Below, piece after piece: positions 21,055 through 32,744 of a DNA stretch of 64,000 bases. The stretch's first letter is position 1, and each line of letters opens with the position of its first letter. Source of the DNA: Cycas panzhihuaensis. Lineage: Eukaryota > Cycadophyta. A program made the translations under genes and the position numbers. The stretch is taken from positions 183,899,741 to 183,963,740 of the forward strand of contig CM041465.1 of NCBI GenBank assembly GCA_023213395.1, given 5' to 3'. The notes below the pieces were generated by a model, which saw only the letters and a program-made list of their open reading frames with translations, had not been told where the DNA came from and made no database searches.

Positions 21055-23245
21055 TTTTTTTGGATCAATTCACTTCGAATAATCCATATACTAGAGGCGC
21101 CCCCTCCCACAAAGTGTAGATCAAATAGTTTTCAATCGATTTCTGACATGCTTCATCTGTGTATTGCACTGCGCGAGTCACACCATTAACGGGCAACCTT
21201 TTTATGTAGAAATATCTTTATTTTTTATAAAGTTTATAAGAAATTAAATTTAATTTAATTAAACTTAAAGTCTAGCTATTCGATTAGCTTTAACTCCCCT
21301 CCAATTCTAACTAGCAATGACATTGAACCCATATGACTATGATTTTATCAATTTAGAGGGCAGACTTAAAAAGGGTATTAATCCCTTTTAATAATTTTGG
21401 TTTTTTAAATATTTAAGTATATTTTATATATTTCAATTCCATAACCCCTTTTGAGTATTAACTGATGGTCATTTTAGGTCCCGCGTGACCCTATTTTCTT
21501 ATTGGTTAAGGGGCCTATTCCATTTTCTTTTTAAAATTTTATTTTATTAATACATAAAGAGGACCTCTCGCTCTTTTCGCTATAACTTTCTACTGGAGCA
21601 TCGATTTTTCACAAAATTAGTCTCGTTGGATTTGTATTTTAGTTGTCTTTATCTTAGTATAATCATTTGTCTAATTTGAGTCTATTTCAGTAATGTTTAA
21701 ATTTGTCAAATTTGACATTCCTTTTAGTACTTATTTCGCTTGCCTAAAGGATGTATGTTCACCGTTTCTTTAATAACTAGACTATTACAACTCTATTTTC
21801 CAAACCGTAAGAATTGATGGAAAGCATTTTCAGAGCTCTACAAATTGGAATTAGTTTCATATTATTTTGAATTTATTTTATAGGTCTTTAATTCTCCTCA
21901 AGTTAAGACTCTGGTTCAACCCTAATAGGCACATTCTATAATACTTTTGAGTAATTTCTTTTCATCTAAATTAATTCTATTTGAGTATAATTTACTATTA
22001 ATTAGTTTCTTAAAGATATTTATTGGTTTTTCATAAGATTACAAGCTATTTGTAGCCTCTACAATCAATTTTAACATCTTAAGGATCAAGAAGCCTATGT
22101 GGAGTAATATATCAAATTAGTACTATTTACCTTGACCATTTATCTTATTGTTACACTTTTATTTAAGTATAAAATAATTTTTTAGCACATTTGATTATTT
22201 CAAGAATTATATCTTCTTGAAATTTTAAGATATACCTAGTTTATTTCTAAATTCATAAAGGAACTTTCTTATCGTTTAATTCATAAAAAATCCTTACAAC
22301 ATTAATTGGCATATTAATGAAGGAGCATTCAAATATTAAGGATTATATTAATTCATTATATCACATTAGATAAGTGCATATAGTTTCTTATTTACTTTTA
22401 TAAAGAGTATCTCAATTTGAAAAATATTAGATTGCATATTAACATTCATTCTTTTGGTTCATTAAAGAAGAAAATATCTTGATCATTTTACTTTATTTTC
22501 ATAATGACTTAATATAAAGTATTACATAGTACTTTCATTTGAGATATTTCATCTTACTTAAGATTTCTTTCATTTCAATTCATTTCTTGTTTAAAATAAA
22601 TCCTTATAAGATTAAGCAAGACCACATCTAATTAAAATTTTTTTCATATTAATCAAAATAATATCCCAAATTGACCACACTTTTTCTAGCCTTGCTAGGG
22701 GAATGGTTAAGACCCCTAAAGTTACCACAACACACATGCTAATTAGCCTACTCATATTGGATGAGAAACATCATTAACTATAAGGTGTATTAGGTGGTAG
22801 GCTGAGGTAGAGAACTTATCTTTTATTTGAAGTTCATAGACCAAGGCTATAACCAGAGAGGGCGAGTGTCTTAGTTTGTAAAACCTTCACCGCTAGATCT
22901 ATCGCTAAGCATAAGTTTGGCGCATATGGACCAATAATTCAGGTGGATATAACAACCTTCTTAGTAACCTACGTACTAAGGTATATCGATCCTAGAGCTC
23001 ACATACTAGTATATTAGGTCCATATTTTACCACTTGTGGGCAAGTGCCACTAGACAGAAAAACAACTGAAGGTTTCCCTTGGAGACCCTTAGACTTAGAA
23101 ACTAGAAGCCTCATTAGGGACTATGACACTTGCAAAACTTTGGGAAAAACCTTAAACATTATTTTTAGGATTATTTTTTAAAACCAAACCTTTGGAAAAC
23201 TTCACTCTATCTATAGATATTTTTTTAAAAACCTAGTTAATAAAT
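20286..23245. other. No gene recognised; long leader-like or inserted sequence of copia 3
   Basis: About 3 kb lie between the primer site and the first recognisable gag codons, much longer than a normal copia leader. Something else was probably inserted here. No coding domain could be identified. A (TA)n microsatellite sits at 20966-21050. Confidence 0.45.
20966..21050. repeat. (TA)n microsatellite, ~85 bp
   Basis: Uninterrupted alternating T and A. Confidence 0.95.
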
Positions 23246-24002
23246 GGCAATAAACATTGGAAACATGATTATCCTTAAGTTTGATAGTAACAACTTTCTA
23301 AATTAGAGTAGGAGGATGAGACCCATCATTGTCGCTAATGACATATGGGAGATTATGATAATAGGTTATAGTGAATTAGGTTAGAATGGCATAGATGTTG
23401 AAAAGGTAACCTATAAAGAAAATATCAAAAAGGATAACAGAGCTCTTACCCTCATCTTTTATGCATTAGAAGATCACATTTTCCAAAATGTTAGTGAGTC
23501 TACAAAGTCAAAGGAAGTATGGGATACTTAATAATTAATCTATGAAAGAGCTACATTTTCTAAACTTTAAAATCTGAAAAGTAAATTTGAAAACTTATGT
23601 ATGATGCCAACGAAATTTGTAACAGAATTTATGACTAAGGTTCAAGATATAATTAACCAAATGAGATTGCTTGGAGATATATTAATAGAATAGAGAGTAG
23701 TAAAAAGGATCTTGAGGTGTGTAGGTGCCATAAGAAGATTTGAAATGGTAGCAACAAGTATAAAGGTATCCAAAGACCTACATACCCTTAAGGTGGAATA
23801 ATTAAGTGCTTTGTTGATGATGGTTGAAGAACAACAAAACGTAAATGAATCCCTTGAGCATACCTTTGCTACTAAGGCAACAATCCAATCTCATTATCAA
23901 GATGGTACATCGAAGTTTAGAGAATTATCTCTCAAAAGAAGAGATAAAAATCTGAGAAGGGACATACATCAAGATCCACCACCTAAATATCAAGCTCCTC
24001 AC
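23246..24002 (+). pseudogene. Copia 3 gag remnant (UBN2-type), cut off by copia 2
   Basis: Piecewise translation matches copia gag: NMIILKFDSNNFLN near the start, DNRALTLIFYALEDHIFQNV (about 23430-23490), KFVTEFMTKVQDIINQMRLLGD (about 23610-23675) and a short open stretch 23811-24017 (LMMVEEQQNVNESLE). Several stops occur, mostly TAG or TAA. The sequence is cut by the copia 2 LTR at 24003 and its continuation was not found after 29320. Confidence 0.7.
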
Positions 24003-24636
24003 TATTGGATATTGTGACAACAATTATAGGGCTAAAATTTTGGCATGTTTTCAGTGTGGTTTCCCCCCCTAATCTTTCTCGGGGGGTTCCAAGGGGGGCG
24101 AGTCCCCCTGGCTGGGGGGTGTGGAACGCCCCCCACTAGGTAGGGATTTGGGGGCGATAGCCCCTGACCTGAAAAATTAGCCATGTAAAGCATAGTAAAA
24201 TGTAAAGAGAATCAGAGTCGTTTGATACAAATACCTTAGATTCTATGGTTGAGATTTATGCCCTAAGATGTCCCTCTCATGTAGCCCATTTTAGGGCTTT
24301 TCTTATTATGTTGTATGTAATGTAATGTACTATGAAGAGAGTGACGACTAGTTATTGCTCCTAAGAGCACTCTGTAACTAAGATGTACTATTTCTCCATT
24401 CTACAGCAATAAAGATCGATACCTTTCCTATGTGGATGTTTCCCTAGCACACTGCTAGGGTTTTACCACGTTATATCAGGTGCATATGTGATATTTGGCT
24501 TTCATTTTTATGTTATTGTATAATCTCTGATTTTAGAACTTGCATGTAATTTTAAGTTTCAATTTCTGTAACTAGTTGTAAGAATGCAATAGATCTTGGT
24601 GGAAGTTAAAAGGTTTGGGACCTTGTATTCTCAACA
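24003..24636 (+). repeat. Copia 2 5' LTR (634 bp)
   Basis: Starts TATTGGATATTGTGAC (TG changed to TA) and ends TTGTATTCTCAACA. It aligns along its full length with 28677-29320. It contains a GC-rich block at 24063-24168 with two hairpins, very unlike the AT-rich surroundings, and an AATAAAGA polyadenylation-like signal near 24408. Confidence 0.93.
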
Positions 24637-24638
24637 AG

Positions 24639-24650
24639 TGGTATCAGAGC
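24639..24650 (+). promoter_or_regulatory. Primer binding site of copia 2
   Basis: TGGTATCAGAGC, an exact match to the Met-initiator tRNA primer site, two bases after the LTR end. Confidence 0.92.
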
Positions 24651-24706
24651 CAGTTTTTTTCTTGCAGTGAGTTTGTGAAGGTTTTGGTGTCAGCTTTTCT
24701 ACACCA

Positions 24707-25480
24707 AATGGCGAAACTAGCAGGTGCAAAGTTCGAGGTGGAGAAATTCAATGATAAGAACAACTTCGAGTTGTGGAAGCTAAAAGCGTATGATATTCTT
24801 GTATAGTAGGGTTTGTACAAAGCCCTTGTAGGCAAATCGAAGAAACCGATAGGGATGGATGATGATGAATGGGATGATTTAGACAAGAAGGCACTTAGCA
24901 CAATACGATTGTGCTTGGCGGATGAAGTTTTATTTAACATCGTAGGGGAGCAGACAGCAGCAGGATTATGGACCTGGTTGGAAGGCCTGCATATGACCAA
25001 TTCAGTAACAAATTGAATCTACCTGAAGAGGCAATTGTACTCATTATAGATGAAGGAAGGTACAAAAATTACTGACTATTTAAATATTTTTAATACTCTT
25101 ATTTATCAATTGACTAGTATCGATGTTAAAATTGAGGATGAGGACAAGGTTGTTACCCTGTTATGCTTATTACCTGAATCTTGGGATAATATTGTCACCT
25201 CAATCAGTTTTAGCACTACAAATAAATTGGAATATAATTATGTTGTGAGTGCTTTACTAATGGAAGAAGTGCAGAGGTAGTCTAGTCTTGAAACCTCCAT
25301 ACCAGAAGCCATGATAGTAAGGGGTAGAACATTTGAGAGAGGATAAAACTTCAGGGATACGTCGAGGTCCAAGTCAAAGAGCAAAAAGAGTAAGCTTAGG
25401 TATTGGCATTGTAATAAGACCAATCACCTCAAGAAGGATTGTTACAAAAGGAAAGAATTCCAAAACAAGGAAGATCCTGC
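24707..25480 (+). pseudogene. Copia 2 gag remnant
   Basis: Starts MAKLAGAKFEVEKFND at 24707. It continues through a UBN2-type domain (NNFELWKLKAYDILV; LCLADEVLFNIVGEQTAAGLW; GTKITDYLNIFNTL; LLCLLPESWDNIVTSI) to a zinc knuckle near 25400-25440. That knuckle reads YWHCNKTNHLKKDC, so the first Cys is Tyr. In-frame stops include two adjacent TAG codons near 24804 and others near 25048, 25279 and 25344. Gag would form the cytoplasmic particle. Confidence 0.88.
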
Positions 25481-25925
25481 CAAGGAGGTGAATCAAGTGG
25501 AGTCAAATCAAGGTATGGATGATGATGTCTTGGTTGCTTATAATGTTTCTCATTATCACCATGACTGGTTATTAGATTCAGGTGCTTCACACCACATGTG
25601 TCCACACAAGAGTTGGTTCTTATCATACCAACCTCTTGATGGTGATGATGTGCTTATGGGAAACGAAGATTCTTATAAGACAGTGGGCATTGGTAGCATC
25701 AGAATTAAGATGTTTGATGGGGTAGTTAGAACATTAATTGAGGTTAGACATGTACCTGATTTAAAAATAAATCTGATTTCCTTGGGTGAATTAGATTAGG
25801 GTGGTTTTAAGTATACAGATCATGAAGGAGTCCTAAAGGTATTAAAGGGCACCTTGGTTGTTATGAAAGCCTTAAAGAAAGGAAATCTTTACATTTTAGT
25901 GGGAAGTATAGATGTCGAAGCAATC
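25481..25925 (+). pseudogene. Copia 2 protease remnant
   Basis: The frame 25488-25799 contains the aspartic protease active site LLDSGASHHMC (Asp at 25575) and HVPDLKINLISLGELD, the usual copia protease C-terminal motif. A TAG at 25797 separates it from the pre-integrase stretch (LKKGNLYIL near 25875). The active-site residues are intact but the polyprotein frame is broken on both sides. Confidence 0.88.
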
Positions 25926-26820
25926 TGACATTAAAGACTGCAGAAGATCTTGCTCAGCTATGGCATCAGAGACTTGGGAACATGAGTGAGAAAGGACTTA
26001 AGGTGATGATAAATTATAAGTTACTTCCTAACTTGCAGCTTTCAGACTTGGCTTTCTGTAAACATTATGTTTTTAGAAAATAGTGTAAACTTGGGTTTAA
26101 AGTAGGGAGTCACACCAGTAAAGGCATTCTGGATTACATACATTCAAATGTATAGGGACCAACCCCTAAAATATCTTATGGAGGATCATTGTATTTTGTT
26201 AGATTTATAGATGATTACTCCAGGAAGGTACGGGTCTATTTTTTAAAAAGGAAATCTGAAGTGTTTAGTATGTTTAAGTAGTTCAAGGCTCTAGTTGAGA
26301 ATAGCACTGGTAAGATAATTAAATGTTTAAGAACTAATAATGGAGGTGAGTTCAACTCTTTGGAATTTGAGAACTATTGCAGAGAAGTTGGGATCGAAAG
26401 ACATAAGACCACTAGCTATACTCTACAGCAAAATGGCATTGCTGAGCACATGAATAGGACACTATTGGAAAGAGCAAGAAGCATGCTAAGTAATGCAAGA
26501 TTAGAGCAGGGCTTGTGGGCAGAAGCTGTTCAAACAACTTGTTATCTGGTAAACAGGTCACCATCACTTGCAATAGATTACAAAATTCCTGAAGAGATAT
26601 AGACTGGACATCCATGTGATTATTCAAATTTGAAAGTTTTTTATTGTGATGCTTATGCCTGGACTGATAAAAGTAAACATTCAAAGTTAGACCCAAAATC
26701 CAAGAGATATATCTTTATTGGTTATGGTGATAAGGATGGTGTGAAGGGATACAGGTTGTGGGATCCTACTGCCCACAAAATCACCATTAATAGAGATGTT
26801 ATATTTGATTAATCTCCCCT
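25926..26820 (+). pseudogene. Copia 2 integrase remnant with two catalytic Asp lost
   Basis: Starts with the HHCC-type region (LWHQRLGNMSEKGL near 25960-26000). The catalytic core can be followed through DYIHSN (about 26133), where Asn replaces the first Asp. RTNNGGEF (about 26332) has Asn in place of the second Asp. NGIAEHMNRTLLERARSML (26431-26490) keeps the Glu. The C-terminal stretch SKRYIFIGYGDKDGVKGYRLWD is typical of copia. Stops replace Trp or Gln at several places. The two Asp-to-Asn changes are G-to-A transitions. Confidence 0.88.
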
Positions 26821-26893
26821 TATAAAATCAGACAGTGTAGAAGCTGAAATGAAATAGGAGCAGCAAGATAAACATCAACAAGTCAAGTTTGAA

Positions 26894-28629
26894 ATGCATC
26901 CATCTGTAGAATCAGAAGAGCATGAAGATCTTTCTAAAGATGAATCAACAGTAGATTCACAGGAATATATGGACACTCCTCTGCCAACAGTTAGAAGATC
27001 TACACGAGTTAGTCATCCACCTGATAGGTACAACCTTTTTATTTCTATTGCTTTAGTTTCTAATGATGGTGAGTCCATATGTTATCAGGAAGCAGTAGAT
27101 GATATCTATGGAGAGAAGTGGATAAGGGCTATACAGGAAGAGATAGATGCCTTGAAGAAAAATAATTCATGGGACTTGGTAGAACTTCCACATGGTAGGA
27201 AGACTGTTGGTTGCAGGTGGGTTTTAAAAAAGAAAACAGATGTTAACGGAAAGGTTGATAAATACAGGGTAAGACTGGTGGCTAAAGGTTTTGCACAGAA
27301 GCAGGTATTGAATTTCATGAGATCTTTTCACTAGTTGTTAAACTTGTTTCAATTCAAGTGCTGTTAGCCTTGGTAGCTTCTCTTGATTTGGAGTTAGAGT
27401 AGTTAGATGTAAAAACAGGTTTTCTACATGGACATTTAGATGAGGAGATCTATATGGATCAACTATAAGGGTTTGTACAAGATGGCAGGAAAAGACTTAT
27501 TTACAGGCTCAGGAAATCATTGTATGGTCTGAAGCAATCACCCAGGCAGTGGTACAAGAAGTTTGATGCCTTCATGGAGAGTCAAAATTTTAAAAGAAGT
27601 GAGTATGATCATTGTGTTTACTTCAAATTTATGGACAATGGCTTATTCATTATCTTGGTGTTATATATTGATGACATGCTGGTTGCAAGCAAGAGCATGG
27701 AAGACAACAATAAGCTAAAGGCTCAATTGGCTAGGACTTTTGATATGAAGGATCTATGAGCTACAAAACAAATCTTAGGCATGGAGATACACAGAGATAG
27801 GAAAAATAGTAAGCTATAGTTATCACAGTAGAAATATGTAGAGAAGGTATTAACTAGATTTGGTATGGCAAATGTGAAACCAGTGAGTATCCTATTGGCT
27901 TCCCACATCAAGCTTTCTTCGAATATGAGTATTAGTAGTAAAGAAGAAAAGACTTATATGTCTCGTGTGCCTTATGACAGTGCAGTATAAAGTTTGATGT
28001 ATGCCATGGTATATACAAGACCTGATATTTCACATGCAGTCGGTGTAGTTAGCAGGTTTATGGCAAATCTAGGAAAGGAACATTAGGCTACAGTGAAATG
28101 GGTGCTTCGGTATTTGAGAGGCACAAGTGACTACTGCATCACCTTTAAAGGTATAGGTAATCATGTTTGTGGATATGTCGATTCAGACTTTGTAGGAGAT
28201 TTAAACAAAAGAAGGTCTACTTCAGGTTATGTTTTTACTCTTGCAAATGGTCCAGTTAGTTGGATGTCCAAATTGTAGAGCACAATTACACTGTCAACCA
28301 TGGAAGCTGAATATGTTGTTGTAGCACATGCTTGTAAAGAAGCAATCTAGTTATAGGGTCTATTGGTTGATTTTAGAAGGAGACAGGAAAATGTAAAGGT
28401 ATTTTGTGATAGTCAAAGTGCCATTTACTTAGCCAATAATCCAACTTATCATAGTAGAACAAAGCATATTACTCTTAAGTACCATTTCGTTAGACAGGTT
28501 GTGGAAGCAGGTGGAGTGGCACTTGAGAAGATTCATACCAATCAGAATATTGCTAATATATTCACAAAATCAGTACTAGTAGAGAAGTTCAAATGGTATT
28601 TAACTTCTCGTGGCTTACAGAAAAGATGA
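26894..28629 (+). pseudogene. Copia 2 reverse transcriptase and RNase H remnant
   Basis: RT begins after an acidic linker with NNSWDLVELPHGRKTVGCRW (27162-27221) and KYRVRLVAKGFAQ. A frameshift follows near 27304. YGLKQSPRQWYKKFDAF and the catalytic YIDDM (27664-27678) are intact. RNase H shows DSDFVGDLNKRRSTSGYVF (28179-28240), TMEAEYVVVAH (about 28297) and CDSQSAIYLANN (28403-28440), ending with NIFTKSVLVEKFKWYL. About ten in-frame stops, mostly TAG, block translation. Confidence 0.9.
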
Positions 28630-28661
28630 TGAAGGGTCGAGGAAAGGTATCCGGTAATTGT

Positions 28662-28676
28662 TGTCAAGGTGGAGAT
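28662..28676 (+). promoter_or_regulatory. Polypurine tract region of copia 2
   Basis: The stretch ending AAGGTGGAGAT lies directly before the TG that opens the 3' LTR, the position expected for the plus-strand primer. Confidence 0.7.
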
Positions 28677-29320
28677 TGTTGGATATTGTGACAACAATTA
28701 TGGGGCTAATATTTTGGTATCTTTTCGGTGCGGTTTCCCCCCTTAATTTTTCTTGGGGGGTTTTAAGGGGGGCGGGAGCCCCCCTTAGCCGGGGGGTATG
28801 GGGGTGTGGAATGCCCCTCGCTAGGAGGGGGTTCGGGGGCGATAGCCCCCGACCCAAAAAATTAGCCATGTAAACCTTATCAAAATGTAAAGAGAATTAG
28901 GGTCATTCGATACAAATGCCCTAAATTCTACGGTTGAGATTTAGGTCTTAGATGTTCCTCTCATGTAGCCCCTTTTAGGGTTTTTCTTATTATGTTATAA
29001 CGTAATGCAATGTACTGTGATGAGGGCGGCGGCTGGTTGTTGTTCCTGAGAGTACTCTACTATTGAGATGTACTGTTTCTCCATTCTACAACAATAAAGA
29101 TTGATACATTTCCTGTGTGGATGTTTTCCTAATATACTGCTAGGGTTTTACCACGTTATATCAAGTGCACATGTGATGTTTGGCTTTCATTTTCATGTTA
29201 TTGTATAATCTCTAATTTTAGAACTTGCATGTAATTTTAAGTTTCAATTTCTGTAACTAGTTGTAAGAATGCAATAGATCTTGGTGGCAGTTTGAGGGTT
29301 GGGACCTTGTATTCTCAACA
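28677..29320 (+). repeat. Copia 2 3' LTR (644 bp)
   Basis: Starts TGTTGGATATTGTGAC, ends TTGTATTCTCAACA, and aligns with 24003-24636. Its GC-rich block holds two clean hairpins: a 9-bp stem with GGGA loop (28765-28786) and an 8-bp stem with GATA loop (28833-28852). Confidence 0.93.
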
Positions 29321-29356
29321 AAAGAGACAAAGACAGAGACAGAGATAGATCGATAG

Positions 29357-29730
29357 ATATACTTGAATGTTGCAAGGTATTTACCTTATTTCAATGGTTT
29401 ATAAGTTTCCTTATTGTACTTAAGATAACACAAATAAAAAAAGGAAAAGGAAAAAGAATGAACATTCACTTGCTTTGCTTGTTAATTTATTGATTGGTTT
29501 CTCTTGTTTACTCAAAAGAATGAAAGGATAGGAAGTGAATTCATGATTTGGGGTCAAAAGTAGTAATTATGTGTTTCATTTATTGTTACATCATTTCAAT
29601 TTTTAGGAAATAGGTCATAAAAACATTGCAAAGAATGTAAAAGAATTGTAACTTAGATGAACGTAAGTGTACTAAAAGGACATAAAGTCCATCTTTTCTT
29701 GTGTGCTTAGCTCTCTCTTTTTATAACTTA
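29357..29730 (+). repeat. Direct repeat A, copy 1 (374 bp), left of microsatellite
   Basis: Starts ATATACTTGAATGT and ends TTATAACTTA. It aligns with 31842-32234 along its full length with scattered differences, sharing for example GTACTTAAGAT, GAACATTCACTT and AGTCCATCTTTTCTTGTG. No coding potential or LTR ends recognised; its origin is unknown. Confidence 0.88.
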
Positions 29731-31841
<2,111 letters not shown>

Positions 31842-32234
31842 ATATACTTGAATGTTACAAGTTATTTACTCTATTGCAAGGTATTTACCTTATTTTCATG
31901 GTGTATAAGTTTCGTTATTGTACTTAAGATCACACAAATAAAAAAGCTAAAAGGAAAAGGAATGAACATTCACTTACTTTGCTTGTTGAATTATTGATTG
32001 ATTTCTTTAGTTTACTCAAAATAATAAAAGGGTAGGAAGTGAATACATGATTTGGGATCAAAAGTAGTAATTACGTGTTTCATTGATTGTTACATCATTT
32101 CAATTTTTGGGAAATAGGTCATAAAAACATTATAAAGAATGTAAAAGAATCGTAGCTTAGATGAACCTAAGTGTAATAAAAGGACTTAAAGTCCATCTTT
32201 TCTTGTGTACTTAGTTATCTCCTTTTATAACTTA
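31842..32234 (+). repeat. Direct repeat A, copy 2 (393 bp), right of microsatellite
   Basis: Second copy of 29357-29730. It carries a short partial internal duplication (GTTATTTACTCTATTG before GCAAGGTATTTACC) that accounts for most of its extra length. Both copies are immediately preceded by simple-sequence DNA. Confidence 0.88.
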
Positions 32235-32482
32235 TTAAAACAAAATAAATTAAAGAAAGAAAAAGAAATGCATCCATCTATTTATGATTTAATTGATATA
32301 TGATTATTGTGTGTATTTAATCTTAGGTTGTATGCTAGACTTGTATATATATATGGATTGCTCTTATTTAGTCCCAGCTAGGATATAATATGCTCCTTTA
32401 TTTAAGATTTGTGTAATCACTCAAGACTTGGCATCCTTAGTGTATATCCTTGTTTTCTCCTAGGGACAAATATTTTTCATCA
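32235..32482. other. No gene recognised; AT-rich DNA between repeat A and LINE b
   Basis: No coding or repeat feature supported. Confidence 0.5.
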
Positions 32483-32499
32483 TTAGGAGTCTTTTATTT
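32483..32499. repeat. Target-site duplication, left copy, of LINE b
   Basis: TTAGGAGTCTTTTATTT recurs exactly at 38766-38782, flanking the minus-strand LINE. Confidence 0.9.
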
Positions 32500-32592
32500 T
32501 TTTTGATAAGATAAATTTGAATTATGAGTGGGTTTCAAATAGGATCCCACAACCTAGTGCATCAATGTGATTTGGGTTACCAAGTCAGAGAT

Positions 32593-32613
32593 GACCGTGA
32601 CAACCCCACAGTC
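32593..32613 (-). other. Conserved 3' UTR hairpin of LINE b
   Basis: On the minus strand the stem is GACTGTG and CACGGTC around a GGGTTGT loop. One pair is a T-G wobble compared with LINEs a and d, so the stem still forms in RNA. It sits about 88 nt before the poly(A). Confidence 0.75.
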
Positions 32614-32744
32614 TAGGCAAAAGAAATACATTGCCAAGACAAGCCCCTCAGCTAGCTACTTCGGACCATTTCCTCCTCTACCAGAACCATAAGATCCCTA
32701 GGAAAGTCACTCATCCACACATTGCCTTCCTTATGCCTCACCCC

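Larger units (their letters stand above)
24003..29320 (+). mobile_element. Ty1/copia element 2, complete with two LTRs, decayed
   Basis: A full-length 5.3-kb element: 5' LTR, primer site, gag, protease, integrase, RT, RNase H, polypurine tract, 3' LTR, all on the plus strand in copia order. By eye the LTRs differ at very roughly one base in eight, mostly transitions, so the insertion is old. The 5-bp flanks (CTCAC on the left, AAAGA on the right) do not match, so one flank may have been replaced. The first LTR dinucleotide TG has become TA in the left copy. Confidence 0.93.

Noticed and set aside
28615-28873. Frames of 71-85 codons across the copia 2 LTR
   Set aside because: They run through the GC-rich non-coding LTR block and have no family resemblance.
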